A stretch of 64,000 nucleotides of DNA from Amycolatopsis rifamycinica (GTDB taxonomy: Bacteria > Actinomycetota > Actinomycetes > Mycobacteriales > Pseudonocardiaceae), in NCBI RefSeq assembly GCF_000695625.1, contig NZ_JMQI01000039.1:1-64000 (forward strand). Reading direction: 5' to 3'. The notes under the pieces are model-generated. The model had not been told where the DNA came from. It was given only the letters and a program-made list of their open reading frames with translations, and did no database searches. Positions 55,701 through 61,900 of this stretch are shown piece after piece; the first letter of the stretch is position 1; each line of letters begins with the position of its first letter. A program made the translations under genes and the position numbers.

Positions 55701-58700
55701 AAGAAGACGCGACCGCGTGGCTGGCGCCGTGGGCCGACCGGGTCCAGGTGGCCGCGGTCAACAGCCCTACCTCCGTGGTGATCGCCGGAGAAGCCCGGGC
55801 CCTCGACGAGGTCGTCGAAGCGTTGTCCGGGCAGGAAGTCCGCGTCCGACGGGTGGCCGTGGACTACGGGTCCCACACGAACCAGGTCGAAGCCATCCAG
55901 GACCTCCTCGCCGGGACACTGGCCGGCATCGAGGCGCAGGCCCCGGCGGTGCCGTTCTACTCCACTGTGGACGGCGGCTGGATCACCGGCGCCGGCGTCG
56001 TCGACGGCGGCTACTGGTACCGGAACCTGCGCAACCAGGTCGGCTTCGGCCCGGCGGCCGCGGAGCTCGTCCGCCAGGGCCACGGCGTGTTCGTCGAGGT
56101 CAGCGCGCACCCGGTGCTGGTCCAGCCGCTCGGTGAAATCAGCGACGACGCGGTGGTGACCGGTTCCCTGCGCCGCGAGGACGGCGGGCTCCGCCGCCTG
56201 CTGACGTCGATGGCCGAGCTGTTCGTGCGGGGTGTCGAGCTCGACTGGACCGCGGTCCTGCCCCGCGCGGGCCGGGTCGACCTGCCGAAGTACGCCTTCG
56301 ACCACCGGCACTACTGGCTCCGGCCCGCCGAGTCCGCGACCGACGCGGCCTCCCTGGGTCAGGCCGCGGCCGACCACCCGCTGCTGGGCGCGGTCGTCGA
56401 GCTCCCGCAGTCCGACGGCCTGGTCTTCACCTCGCGGCTGTCGGTGCGGACGCACCCGTGGCTCGCCGACCACGCGGTCGGCGGCGTGGTGCTCCTCCCC
56501 GGTTCCGGGCTGGCCGAGCTGGCCGTGCGGGCCGGCGACGAAGCCGGCTGCACCGCCCTCGACGAGCTCGTCATCGAGGCGCCGCTCGTCGTGCCCGCCC
56601 AGGGTGCGGTCCGGGTCCAGGTCGCGCTGAGCGGCCCGGACGAGACCGGCTCGCGCACGGTGGACATCTACTCCCGGCGCGACGGCGGCGCGAGGACGTG
56701 GACGCGGCACGCGACCGGCGTGCTGTCGTCGGCGGCCGGCCAGGACCCGGAATTCGACTTCCACGCCTGGCCGCCCGCCGACGCCGAGCGCATCGACGTC
56801 GAGACCTTCTACACCGACCTCGCCGAGCGCGGTTACGGCTACGGGCCGGCGTTCCAGGGGCTGCGGGCGGTCTGGCGGCGTGACGGCGACGTCTTCGCCG
56901 AGGTCGCCCTGCCCGAGGACCTGCGCAAGGACGCGGGCCGGTTCGGCGTCCACCCGGCGCTGCTCGACGCGGCCCTGCAGGCCGCCACGGCCGTCGGCGG
57001 GGACGAGCCCGGCCGTCCGGTGCTGGCCTTCGCCTGGAACGGCCTGGTCCTGCACGCCGCGGGGGCCTCGGCCCTGCGGGTCCGGCTCGCGCCGAGCGGC
57101 CCGGACACGCTGTCGGTCGCCGCCGCCGACGAAACCGGCGGCCTGGTCCTGACGATGGAGTCGCTGGTGTCCCGGCCGGTTTCGGCCGAGCAGCTCGGGG
57201 CCGCGGCCGACGCGGGCCACGACGCGATGTTCCGCGTCGACTGGACCGAACTGCCCGCCGTACCGCGTGCGGAGACGCCGTCGTGGACGCCGGTGGACAC
57301 CGCCGACGACGTCGTGGCCCTGGCGGAGAAGACGGACGCGCCGCCGGTGGTGGTCTGGGAGGCCGCCGGTGCGGACACCTTGGCCGGTACCTCCCGCGCC
57401 CTGGAAGTTGTGCAGGCGTGGCTGGCCGCGCCCGCGTTCGAGGAGTCCCGGCTGGTGGTGACGACCCGGGGGGCGGTGCCCGCCGGCGGCGACCACACGC
57501 TGACCGACCCGGCCGCGGCCGCGGTGTGGGGCCTGGTCCGGTCCGCCCAAGCCGAGCACCCGGACCGGATCGTCCTGCTGGACACCGACGGCGAAGTCCC
57601 GCTGGGCGCGGTGCTGGCCTCGGGTGAGCCGCAGCTCGCTCTGCGCGGGACGACCTTCCTCGTGCCCCGGCTCGCCCGCGCCACCCGGCTCACGGACACC
57701 CCCGCCGCGTTCGATCCGGACGGGACGGTCCTGGTCTCCGGCGCCGGATCGCTGGGCGCGCTGGTGGCCCGGCACCTGGTGACCCGGCACGGCGTGCGCC
57801 GGGTCGTCCTGGCGAGCCGGCGGGGCCGGGACGCCGAGGGCGCCGAGGACCTGATCACCGAGCTCACCGGCGAGGGCGCGGACGTGTCCTTCGTGGCCTG
57901 TGACGTCTCCGACCGCGCTCAGGTGGCCGCCTTGCTCGCGGACCTGCCCGAGCTGACCGGGGTGGTGCACACCGCCGGCGTCTTCGAGGACGGCGTCATC
58001 GAAGCACTCACGCCCGATCAGCTGGCCAACGTGTACGCGGCCAAGGTCACGGCCGCCACGCACCTCGACGAGCTGACCCGCGACCGGGACCTCGGCGCGT
58101 TCGTCGTGTTCTCCTCCGTCGCGGGCGTACTGGGCGGTGGTGGCCAGGGCCCGTACGCGGCGGCGAACGCCTTCCTGGACGCGGCGATGGCCCACCGGCG
58201 GGCGGCGGGCCTGCCGGGCCTGTCCCTGGCCTGGGGCCTCTGGGAACGCAGCAGCGGCATGGCCGCCCACCTCAGCGAGGTCGACCACGCGCGGGCGAGC
58301 CGCAACGGCGTCCTGGAACTGACCGGGGCCGAAGGCCTGGCGCTGTTCGACCTCGCACTGCGGATGGACGAGTCCCTGCTCGTGCCGATCAAGCTCGACC
58401 TCGCGGCGATGTGGGCCGGCGCGGTTCCGGTGCTGTTCCGCGGCCTCGTCCGGCCGAGCCGGACGCAGGCGCGCTCGGCGTCCACTGTGGACCTCGGACT
58501 GGCCGGGCTCGCCCCGGCCGAGCGGGAGGCGCAGCTCGTCGACCTGGTGCGCGGGCAGGTCGCGGTCGTGCTCGGCTACGACGGACCGGAGGCGGTCCGC
58601 CCGGACACCGCGTTCAAGGACACCGGGTTCGATTCGCTGACCTCGGTGGAATTGCGCAACCGGCTGCGCGAGGCGACCGGGCTGAAGCTGCCCGCCACGC

Positions 58701-58894
58701 TGGTCTTCGACTACCCGAACCCGCTGGCCGTCGCCCGTTACCTCAGCGCACGGATGGCGCCGGGGAGCAACGGCAACGGGAACGGGCACGGCGACCGGCT
58801 GCGGCACGCGCTCGCGTCCGCCGCGACCGAGGAACCGTCGATCGCCGAACTGGGTGTCGACGACCTCGTGCAACTGGCTTTCGGCGACGAGTGA
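43766..58894 (+). CDS. rifB: Rifamycin-type modular PKS RifB: modules 4-6
   Basis: 5042 residues (known RifB is about 5060). ATG 43766 is chosen because GGAGGA lies 5 bases upstream; the in-frame ATG at 43739 would precede it. An N-terminal docking helix (MSAPNEQIVDALRASLKENVRLQQENAALTA) is followed by KS4 (Cys207)-AT4 (Ser649)-DH4 (His948, Asp1120)-KR4 (Tyr1485)-ACP4 (Ser1651); KS5 (Cys1884)-AT5 (Ser2325)-DH5 (damaged)-KR5 (Tyr3095)-ACP5 (Ser3261); KS6 (Cys3493)-AT6 (Ser3933)-DH6 (His4230, Asp4401)-KR6 (Tyr4797)-ACP6 (Ser4957); and a C-terminal docking tail rich in Gly/Asn. All three ATs read methylmalonyl. It extends the chain from RifA and passes it to RifC. Confidence 0.93.
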   Translation: MSAPNEQIVDALRASLKENVRLQQENAALTAAAAEPIAIVSMACRYAGGIRGPEDFWRVVSEGADVYTGFPTDRGWDLEGLYHPDPDNPGTTYVREGAFLHDAAQFDAGFFGISPREALAMDPQQRQLLEVSWETLERAGIDPHSVRGSDIGVYAGIVHQDYAPDLSGFEDFMSLERALGTAGGVASGRVAYTLGLEGPAVTVDTMCSSSLVAIHLASQALRRGECSMALAGGSTVMATPGGFVGFARQRALAFDGRCKSYAAAADGSGWAEGVGVVLLERLSVARERGHQVLAVIRGSAVNSDGASNGLTAPNGPAQQRVIRKALAGAGLSPSDVDTVEGHGTGTVLGDPIEVQALLATYGQGRDPRQPLLLGSVKSIVGHTQGASGVAGVIKMVQSLRHGKLPATLHVDAPTPQVDWTAGAVELLTEPREWPRGDRPRRGGISSFGASGTNAHMILEEAPEEEPVAQAAPAGVVPLVVSAATAASLAAQAGRLAEVGDVSLADLAGTLVSGRATLSERAVVVAGSPEEAVTGLRALAHGESAPGVLSGRGSGAPGKVVWVFPGQGTQWAGMGRELLDSSAVFAARIAECETALGRWVDWSLTDVLRGDADLLDRVDVVQPASFAVMVGLAAVWASLGVEPEAVVGHSQGEIAAACVSGALSLDDAAKVVALRSQAIAASLAGRGGMASVALSEEDAAARIEAWAGRVEVAAVNGPASVVIAGDAEALDEALDALDDQGVRIRRVAVDYASHTRHVEAARDALAEMLGGIRAQAPEVPFYSTVTGGWVDDAGVLDGGYWYRNLRRQVRFGPAVAELIEQGHRVFVEVSAHPVLVQPINELVDGTEAVVTGTLRREDGGLRRLLASAAELFVRGVTVDWSGVLPPHRRVELPTYAFDHQHYWLRMGGTATDAVSLGLAGADHPLLGAVVPLPQSDGLVFTSRLSLKTHPWLAGHAIGGVVLIPGTVYVDLALRAGDELGFGVLEELVIEAPLVLGERGGVRVQVAVSGPTETGSRAVDVFSTREDDDEWTRHATGLLGASASREAHRNFDFAAWPPAGAQPIDVENFYADLTERGYAYSGAFQGMRAVWRRGNEVFAEVALPDDHREDAGKFGLHPALLDAALHTNAFANPDDERSVLPFAWNGLVLHAVGASALRVRVAPGGPDALTFQAADEAGGLVVTMDSLVSREVSAARLETAAGEERDSLFQVDWVEVPATDSAAADHVEVLEAFGEEAPLELTSRVLEAVQRFLADAAEEARLVVVTRGAVRAVTDPAGAAVWGLVRATQAENPGRIILVDTDGDLPLGALLGSGEPQIAVRGGAFSVPRLSRATGEAPDAVFSPEGTVLLTGGTGSLGGLVAKHLVSRHGVRRLVLAGRRGVAAEELLAELTEQGASVAVVACDVSDRDQVAALLAEHRPTGIVHLAGLLDDGVIGALTRERLAGVFAPKVDAVRHLDELTRDLDLDAFVVFSSAAALMGSAGQGNYAAANAFLDGLMAVRRAAGLPGVSLAWGLWEQADGLTAHLSATDQARMSRGGVLAMTPAEALDIFDIGLHAEQALLVPIKLDLKTLRSGGEVPHLLRGLVRASRRVARTAAASGGGGLVHKLAGRPAEEQEAVLLGIVQAEAAAVLGFNAPELAQGTRGFSDLGFDSLTAVELRNRLSAATGVKLPATLVFDYPTPVALARHLREELGETVAGAPATPVPTAAADAGEPIAIVGMACRLPGGVMSPDDLWRMVAEGRDGMSAFPEDRGWDLDGLFDSDPERPGTAYIRQGGFLHEAALFDPGFFGISPREALAMDPQQRLLLEASWEALERAGIDPAKARGDAVGVFSGVSIHDYLESLSNMPAELEGFVTTATAGSVASGRVSYTFGFEGPAVTVDTACSSSLVAIHLAAQALRQGECTMALAGGVAVMGSPIGVIGMSRQRGMAEDGRVKAFADGADGTVLSEGVGIVVLERLSVARERGHRVLAVLRGSAVNQDGASNGLTAPNGPSQQRVIRAALAGAGLRPSEVDVVEAHGTGTALGDPIEAQALLATYGKNRETPLWLGSLKSNIGHTQAAAGVAAVIKMVQALRHDALPPTLHVREPTKQVDWSAGAVELLTEGREWARNGHPRRAGVSSFGISGTNAHLILEEAPAEETSEADVPDGVVPVVVSARSTGSLAGQAGRLAAFLDGDVSLTRVAGALLSTRATLADRAVVVAGSAEEARAGLTALARGESAAGLVTGTAGMPGKTVWVFPGQGTQWAGMGRELLEASPVFAERIAECATALEPWVDWSLPDVLRGETGLLDRVDVLQPASFAVMVGLAAVWASVGVVPDAVLGHSQGEIAAACVAGALSLEDAAKVVALRSQAIAARLSGRGGMASVQLSHDEVAARLAPWDGRVEVAAVNGPASVVIAGDAEALTEAVEALGGRRVAVDYASHTRHVEDIEDTLAETLAGIPAQAPVVPFYSTVDGAWITEAGVVDGGYWYRNLRNQVGFGPAVAALLDQGHGVFVEVSAHPVLVQPLSELGEDAVVTGTLRRDDGGLRRLLTSMAELFVRGVPVDWATMVPPARVDLPTYAFDHQHFWLSPSAAADAPALGLAGADHPLLGAVLPLPRSGGLVFTSRLSVRTHPWLADGVPTAALVELAVRAGDEAGCPVLTDLTVEKPLVLPESGGLRVQVVVSGERAVDVYSQREGDEDWTRNATGHLSATAPAHEPFDFTAWPPPGAEQADGGWRRGEEIFAEVALPEDQDAGKFGIHPVLLDAALRPVLADDEQPAEWHGLVLHAAGASALRVRLAPGGGLQAADETGGLVLTADSVAGRELSAGKTRAGSLYRVDWTEVSIADSVAPSERVEVLEASGEEPLDLTARVLEAVQAFLADAADDARLVVVTRGAVREVTDPAGAAVWGLVRAAQAENPDRIVLLDTDGEIPLGAILAADEPQVAVRGGKYFVPRIARADQRGEAVFRPDGTVLISGAGALGGLVARRLVERHGVRKLVLASRRGPDAEGVADLVAELAADVSVVACDVSDRAQVAALLDEHRPTAVVHTAGVLDAGVIETLDRDRLATVFAPKVDAVRHLDELTRDRDLDAFVVYSSVSAVFMGAGSGSYAAANAFLDGLMANRRAAGLPGLSLAWGLWDQSTGMAAGTDEATRARMSRRGGLQIMTQAEGMDLFDAALGSAEPLLVPAKLDLRGVRADAAADGAVPHLLRGLVRAGRQQARTASTVDGGLAGLAPADQLTLLLDLVRAQVAAVLGHADASAVRVDTAFKDAGFDSLTAVELRNRMRTATGLKLPATLVFDYPNPQALAKFLREELGGAAETPVAAVAAKADLGEPIAIVGMACRLPGGVAGPEDLWRLVAEGRDAVSSFPADRGWDTDGLYDPDPATPGKTYTRHGGFLHEAGLFDAGFFGISPREAVAMDPQQRLLLETSWEAMEDAGVDPLSLKGDDVGVFTGMFGQGYVAPGDSVVTPELEGFAGTGGSSSVASGRVSYVFGFEGPAVTIDSACSSSLVAMHLAAQSLRQGECSMALAGGATVMANPGAFVEFSRQRGLAVDGRCKAFAAAADGTGWAEGVGVVVLERLSVARERGHRILAVLRGSAVNQDGASNGLTAPNGPSQQRVIRRALVSAGLAPSDVDVVEAHGTGTTLGDPIEAQALLATYGKNRETPLWLGSLKSNIGHAQAAAGVAGVIKMVQALRHEVLPPTLHVDEPTPEVDWSAGAVELLTEAREWPRNGRPRRAGVSAFGVSGTNAHLILEEAPAEEPVPTPEVPVVPVVVSARSKASLAGQAGRLAEFVRGDAPLAGVARALVTDRAALSERAVVVAGSREEAVTGLEVLARREDTATVVTGRAGAPGKVVWVFPGQGSQWVGMGRELLEESPVFAERVAECAAALAPWIDWSLLDVLRGESDLLDRVDVVQPASFAVMVGLAAVWQSAGLRPDAVVGHSQGEIAAACVSGALSLPDAAKVVALRSQAIATRLAGRGGMASVALSEEDATAWLAPWADRVQVAAVNSPTSVVIAGEARALDEVVEALSGQEVRVRRVAVDYGSHTNQVEAIQDLLAGTLAGIEAQAPAVPFYSTVDGGWITGAGVVDGGYWYRNLRNQVGFGPAAAELVRQGHGVFVEVSAHPVLVQPLGEISDDAVVTGSLRREDGGLRRLLTSMAELFVRGVELDWTAVLPRAGRVDLPKYAFDHRHYWLRPAESATDAASLGQAAADHPLLGAVVELPQSDGLVFTSRLSVRTHPWLADHAVGGVVLLPGSGLAELAVRAGDEAGCTALDELVIEAPLVVPAQGAVRVQVALSGPDETGSRTVDIYSRRDGGARTWTRHATGVLSSAAGQDPEFDFHAWPPADAERIDVETFYTDLAERGYGYGPAFQGLRAVWRRDGDVFAEVALPEDLRKDAGRFGVHPALLDAALQAATAVGGDEPGRPVLAFAWNGLVLHAAGASALRVRLAPSGPDTLSVAAADETGGLVLTMESLVSRPVSAEQLGAAADAGHDAMFRVDWTELPAVPRAETPSWTPVDTADDVVALAEKTDAPPVVVWEAAGADTLAGTSRALEVVQAWLAAPAFEESRLVVTTRGAVPAGGDHTLTDPAAAAVWGLVRSAQAEHPDRIVLLDTDGEVPLGAVLASGEPQLALRGTTFLVPRLARATRLTDTPAAFDPDGTVLVSGAGSLGALVARHLVTRHGVRRVVLASRRGRDAEGAEDLITELTGEGADVSFVACDVSDRAQVAALLADLPELTGVVHTAGVFEDGVIEALTPDQLANVYAAKVTAATHLDELTRDRDLGAFVVFSSVAGVLGGGGQGPYAAANAFLDAAMAHRRAAGLPGLSLAWGLWERSSGMAAHLSEVDHARASRNGVLELTGAEGLALFDLALRMDESLLVPIKLDLAAMWAGAVPVLFRGLVRPSRTQARSASTVDLGLAGLAPAEREAQLVDLVRGQVAVVLGYDGPEAVRPDTAFKDTGFDSLTSVELRNRLREATGLKLPATLVFDYPNPLAVARYLSARMAPGSNGNGNGHGDRLRHALASAATEEPSIAELGVDDLVQLAFGDE
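43868..48845 (+). other. PKS module 4: divergent KS-AT(methylmalonyl)-DH-KR-ACP
   Basis: KS4 differs from the six others: VDTMCSSSL (Met206 before Cys207), SMACRYAGGIRGPEDFWR and KSIVGHTQGASG. AT4 has YASH (750-753). DH4 keeps HPWLAGHAIGGVVLIPG and the LHPALLDAAL Asp and looks active. KR4 is intact, with LDD at 1428-1430. Confidence 0.88.
48899..53670 (+). other. PKS module 5: KS-AT(methylmalonyl)-DH(deleted)-KR-ACP
   Basis: AT5 has YASH (2421-2424). DH5 keeps His2615 and Asp2748 but misses both the GGVVLxPG segment and the whole FYxDLxxRGYxYGPxFQG stretch. KR5 (SGAGALGG from 2960, Tyr3095) looks active but has LDA in place of LDD. Confidence 0.88.
53723..58750 (+). other. PKS module 6: KS-AT(YGSH variant)-DH-KR-ACP
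   Basis: KS6 has IDSACSSSL. AT6 has GHSQG with YGSH (4034-4037) in the position of YASH. DH6 retains its motifs (HPWLADHAVGGVVLLPGS, YGYGPAFQG, VHPALLDAAL). KR6 has SGAGSLGA and GPYAAAN, with FED in the LDD position. Confidence 0.87.
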
Positions 58895-58907
58895 TGGGGA
58901 GCAAGTG

Positions 58908-61900
58908 GTGAGTGCGTCGTATGAAAAGGTCGTCGAGGCGCTGCGGAAGTCCCTCGAAGAGGTCGGCACGCTGAAGAAGCGGGTCAACGCCGCCGGCGAG
59001 CCGATCGCGATCGTCGGCATGGCGTGCCGGCTGCCCGGCGGCGTGACCGGGCCCGACGAACTGTGGCGGCTGGTGGCCGAGGGCCGCGACGCCGTGTCGG
59101 GGTTCCCCGAGGACCGCGGCTGGGACCTGGAGAACCTGTTCGACCCGGACCCGGACCACCTGGGGACGTCGTACACCGACCGGGGCGGCTTCCTGGCCGA
59201 CGCGGCCCTGTTCGACCCGGGCTTCTTCGGGATCTCGCCGCGCGAGGCACTGGCCATGGACCCGCAGCAGCGGTTGCTGCTGGAGGCGTCCTGGGAAGCC
59301 CTCGAAGGCGTCGGTCTCGACCCGACCTCGTTGCAGGGCACCGACGTCGGCGTCTTCACCGGCGCGGGCGGGTCGGGCTACGGCGGTGGCCTGGCCGGGC
59401 CGGAGATGCAGAGCTTCGCGGGCACCGGGCTGGCGTCGAGCGTGGCGTCGGGCCGGGTGTCCTACGTCTTCGGGTTCGAGGGCCCGGCGGTCACGATCGA
59501 CACGGCGTGCTCGTCGTCGCTGGTCGCGATGCACCTCGCCGCGCAGGCCCTGCGCCAGGGCGACTGCTCGATGGCACTGGCCGGCGGCGCGATGGTGATG
59601 TCGGGCCCCGACTCCTTCGTCGTCTTCTCCCGGCAGCGGGGGCTGGCCACCGACGGGCGGTGCAAGGCGTTCGCCTCGGGCGCCGACGGCATGGTGCTGG
59701 CCGAGGGCATCAGCGTGATCGTGCTGGAACGGCTTTCGGTGGCGCGGGAACGCGGGCACCGGGTGCTGGCCGTGCTGCGGGGCAGCGCGGTGAACCAGGA
59801 TGGTGCGTCGAACGGCCTCACCGCCCCGAACGGCCCTTCGCAGCAGCGAGTGATCCGCGCCGCGCTGGCCAACGCCGGGCTGGCACCGTCCGATGTGGAC
59901 CTCGTCGAGGCCCACGGGACCGGGACGAGCCTGGGCGACCCCATCGAGGCGCAGGCGCTGCTGGCCACCTACGGGCAGGAGCGGGAACAGCCGCTGTGGC
60001 TGGGCTCGCTGAAGTCGAACATCGGCCACACGCAGGCGGCCGCGGGTGTCGCGAGCGTGATCAAGGTCGTCCAGGCGCTGCGGCACGGCGTCATGCCGCC
60101 GACCCTGCACGTCGACGAGCCCACCGCGCAGGTCGACTGGTCCGAAGGCGCGGTCGAACTGCTGACGGAGGGCCGGGACTGGCCGCGCGGGGAGCGGCCG
60201 CGCCGGGCCGGGGTGTCGTCGTTCGGCGTGAGCGGCACGAACGCGCACCTGATCATCGAGGAAGCCCCCGAGGAGCCCGCCGCCGGGGCGCCGGCTTCGG
60301 CGGACGTCGTCCCGCTGGTGGTTTCCGCGCGCAGCACCGGTTCGCTGGCCGGTCAAGCCGGACGGCTGAGCGGGGTGAGCGTGCCGCCGGCCCAGCTCGC
60401 CGGTGCGCTGGTGTCCGGACGCGCGGTGCTCGAGGAGCGTGCCGTCGTCGTGGCCGGTTCGGCCGAGGAAGCCCGGGCCGGGCTGCGGGCGCTCGCCCGT
60501 GGCGCGGCCGCGCCCGGCGTGGTGGCCGGGACCGCGGGTAAGCCGGGCAAGGTCGTCTGGGTGTTCCCGGGGCAGGGCACGCAGTGGGCCGGCATGGGCC
60601 GGGAACTCCTCGACACGTCCCCGGTGTTCGCCGAGCGGACCAAGGAGTGCGCGGCCGCGCTGGACCAGTGGACCGGCTGGTCGCTGCTCGACGTCCTCCG
60701 CGGCGAGGGCGACCTGGGCCGGGTCGACGTCCTGCAGCCCGCGTGCTTCGCGGTGATGGTCGGGCTGGCCGCGGTGTGGGAGTCCGTGGGCGTGCGCCCG
60801 GACGCCGTCGTCGGCCACTCGCAGGGCGAGATCGCCGCGGCCTGCGTCTCCGGGGCGCTCACCCTCGACGACGCCGCGAAGGTGGTCGCCCTGCGCAGCC
60901 AGGCGATCGCGGCGCGGCTGTCGGGGCGTGGCGGGATGGCCTCGGTCGCGCTGCGCGAGAACGAGGCGAACGCGCGGCTCGCGCTGTGGGACGGCCGGAT
61001 CGAGGTGGCCGCGGTCAACGGCCCCGCCTCGGTCGTCGTCGCGGGCGATGCCCAGGCCCTCGACGAGGCGCTGGAGGTGCTGGCCGGGGACGGCGTCCGC
61101 GTCCGCCAGGTCGCGGTGGACTACGCCTCGCACACCCGGCACGTCGAAGACCTCCGTGACACCCTCGCCGAGACCCTCGCCGGGGTCACCGCGCAGGCAC
61201 CGGCGATCCCGTTCTTCTCGACCGTCACCGGTACCTGGATCACCGAAGCCGGCGTCCTGGACGGCGGCTACTGGTACCGGAACCTGCGCAACCAGGTCCG
61301 GTTCGGCCCGGCCGTGGAGACGCTGCTCGGGTCGGGCCACGGCGTGTTCGTCGAGGTCAGCGCCCACCCGGTGCTGGTCCAGCCGATCAGCGAGCTCGCC
61401 GACGCGGTCGTCACCGGGACCCTCCGGCGGGACGACGGCGGCCGGCGGCGGCTGCTGACGTCGATGGCGGAACTGTTCGTCCGCGGTGTCGACGTCGACT
61501 GGGCCGCGCTGGTGCCGCCGGCCCGCGCCGAGCTGCCGACGTACGCCTTCGACCACCAGCACTTCTGGCTCCGGCCGGCCGAGCGGCTGAACGCCGTCTC
61601 GCTGGGCCTGGCCGAGGCCGGGCACCCGCTGCTCGGCGCGGTCGTGCCGCTGCCGCAGTCGGACGGCCTGGTGTTCACCTCGCGGCTGTCGCTGCGGACC
61701 CACCCGTGGCTGGCCGACCACACCATCGGCGGAGTGGTGCTGTTCCCCGGCACCGGCCTGGTCGAGCTGGCCGTGCGGGCCGGCGACGAAGCCGGGTGCC
61801 CGGTGCTGGACGAACTCGTGACGGAGGCGCCGCTCGTCGTGCCCGCCCAGGGCGGGGTGAGCGTCCAGGTCACGGTGAGCGGACCCGACCAGAGCGGCTC

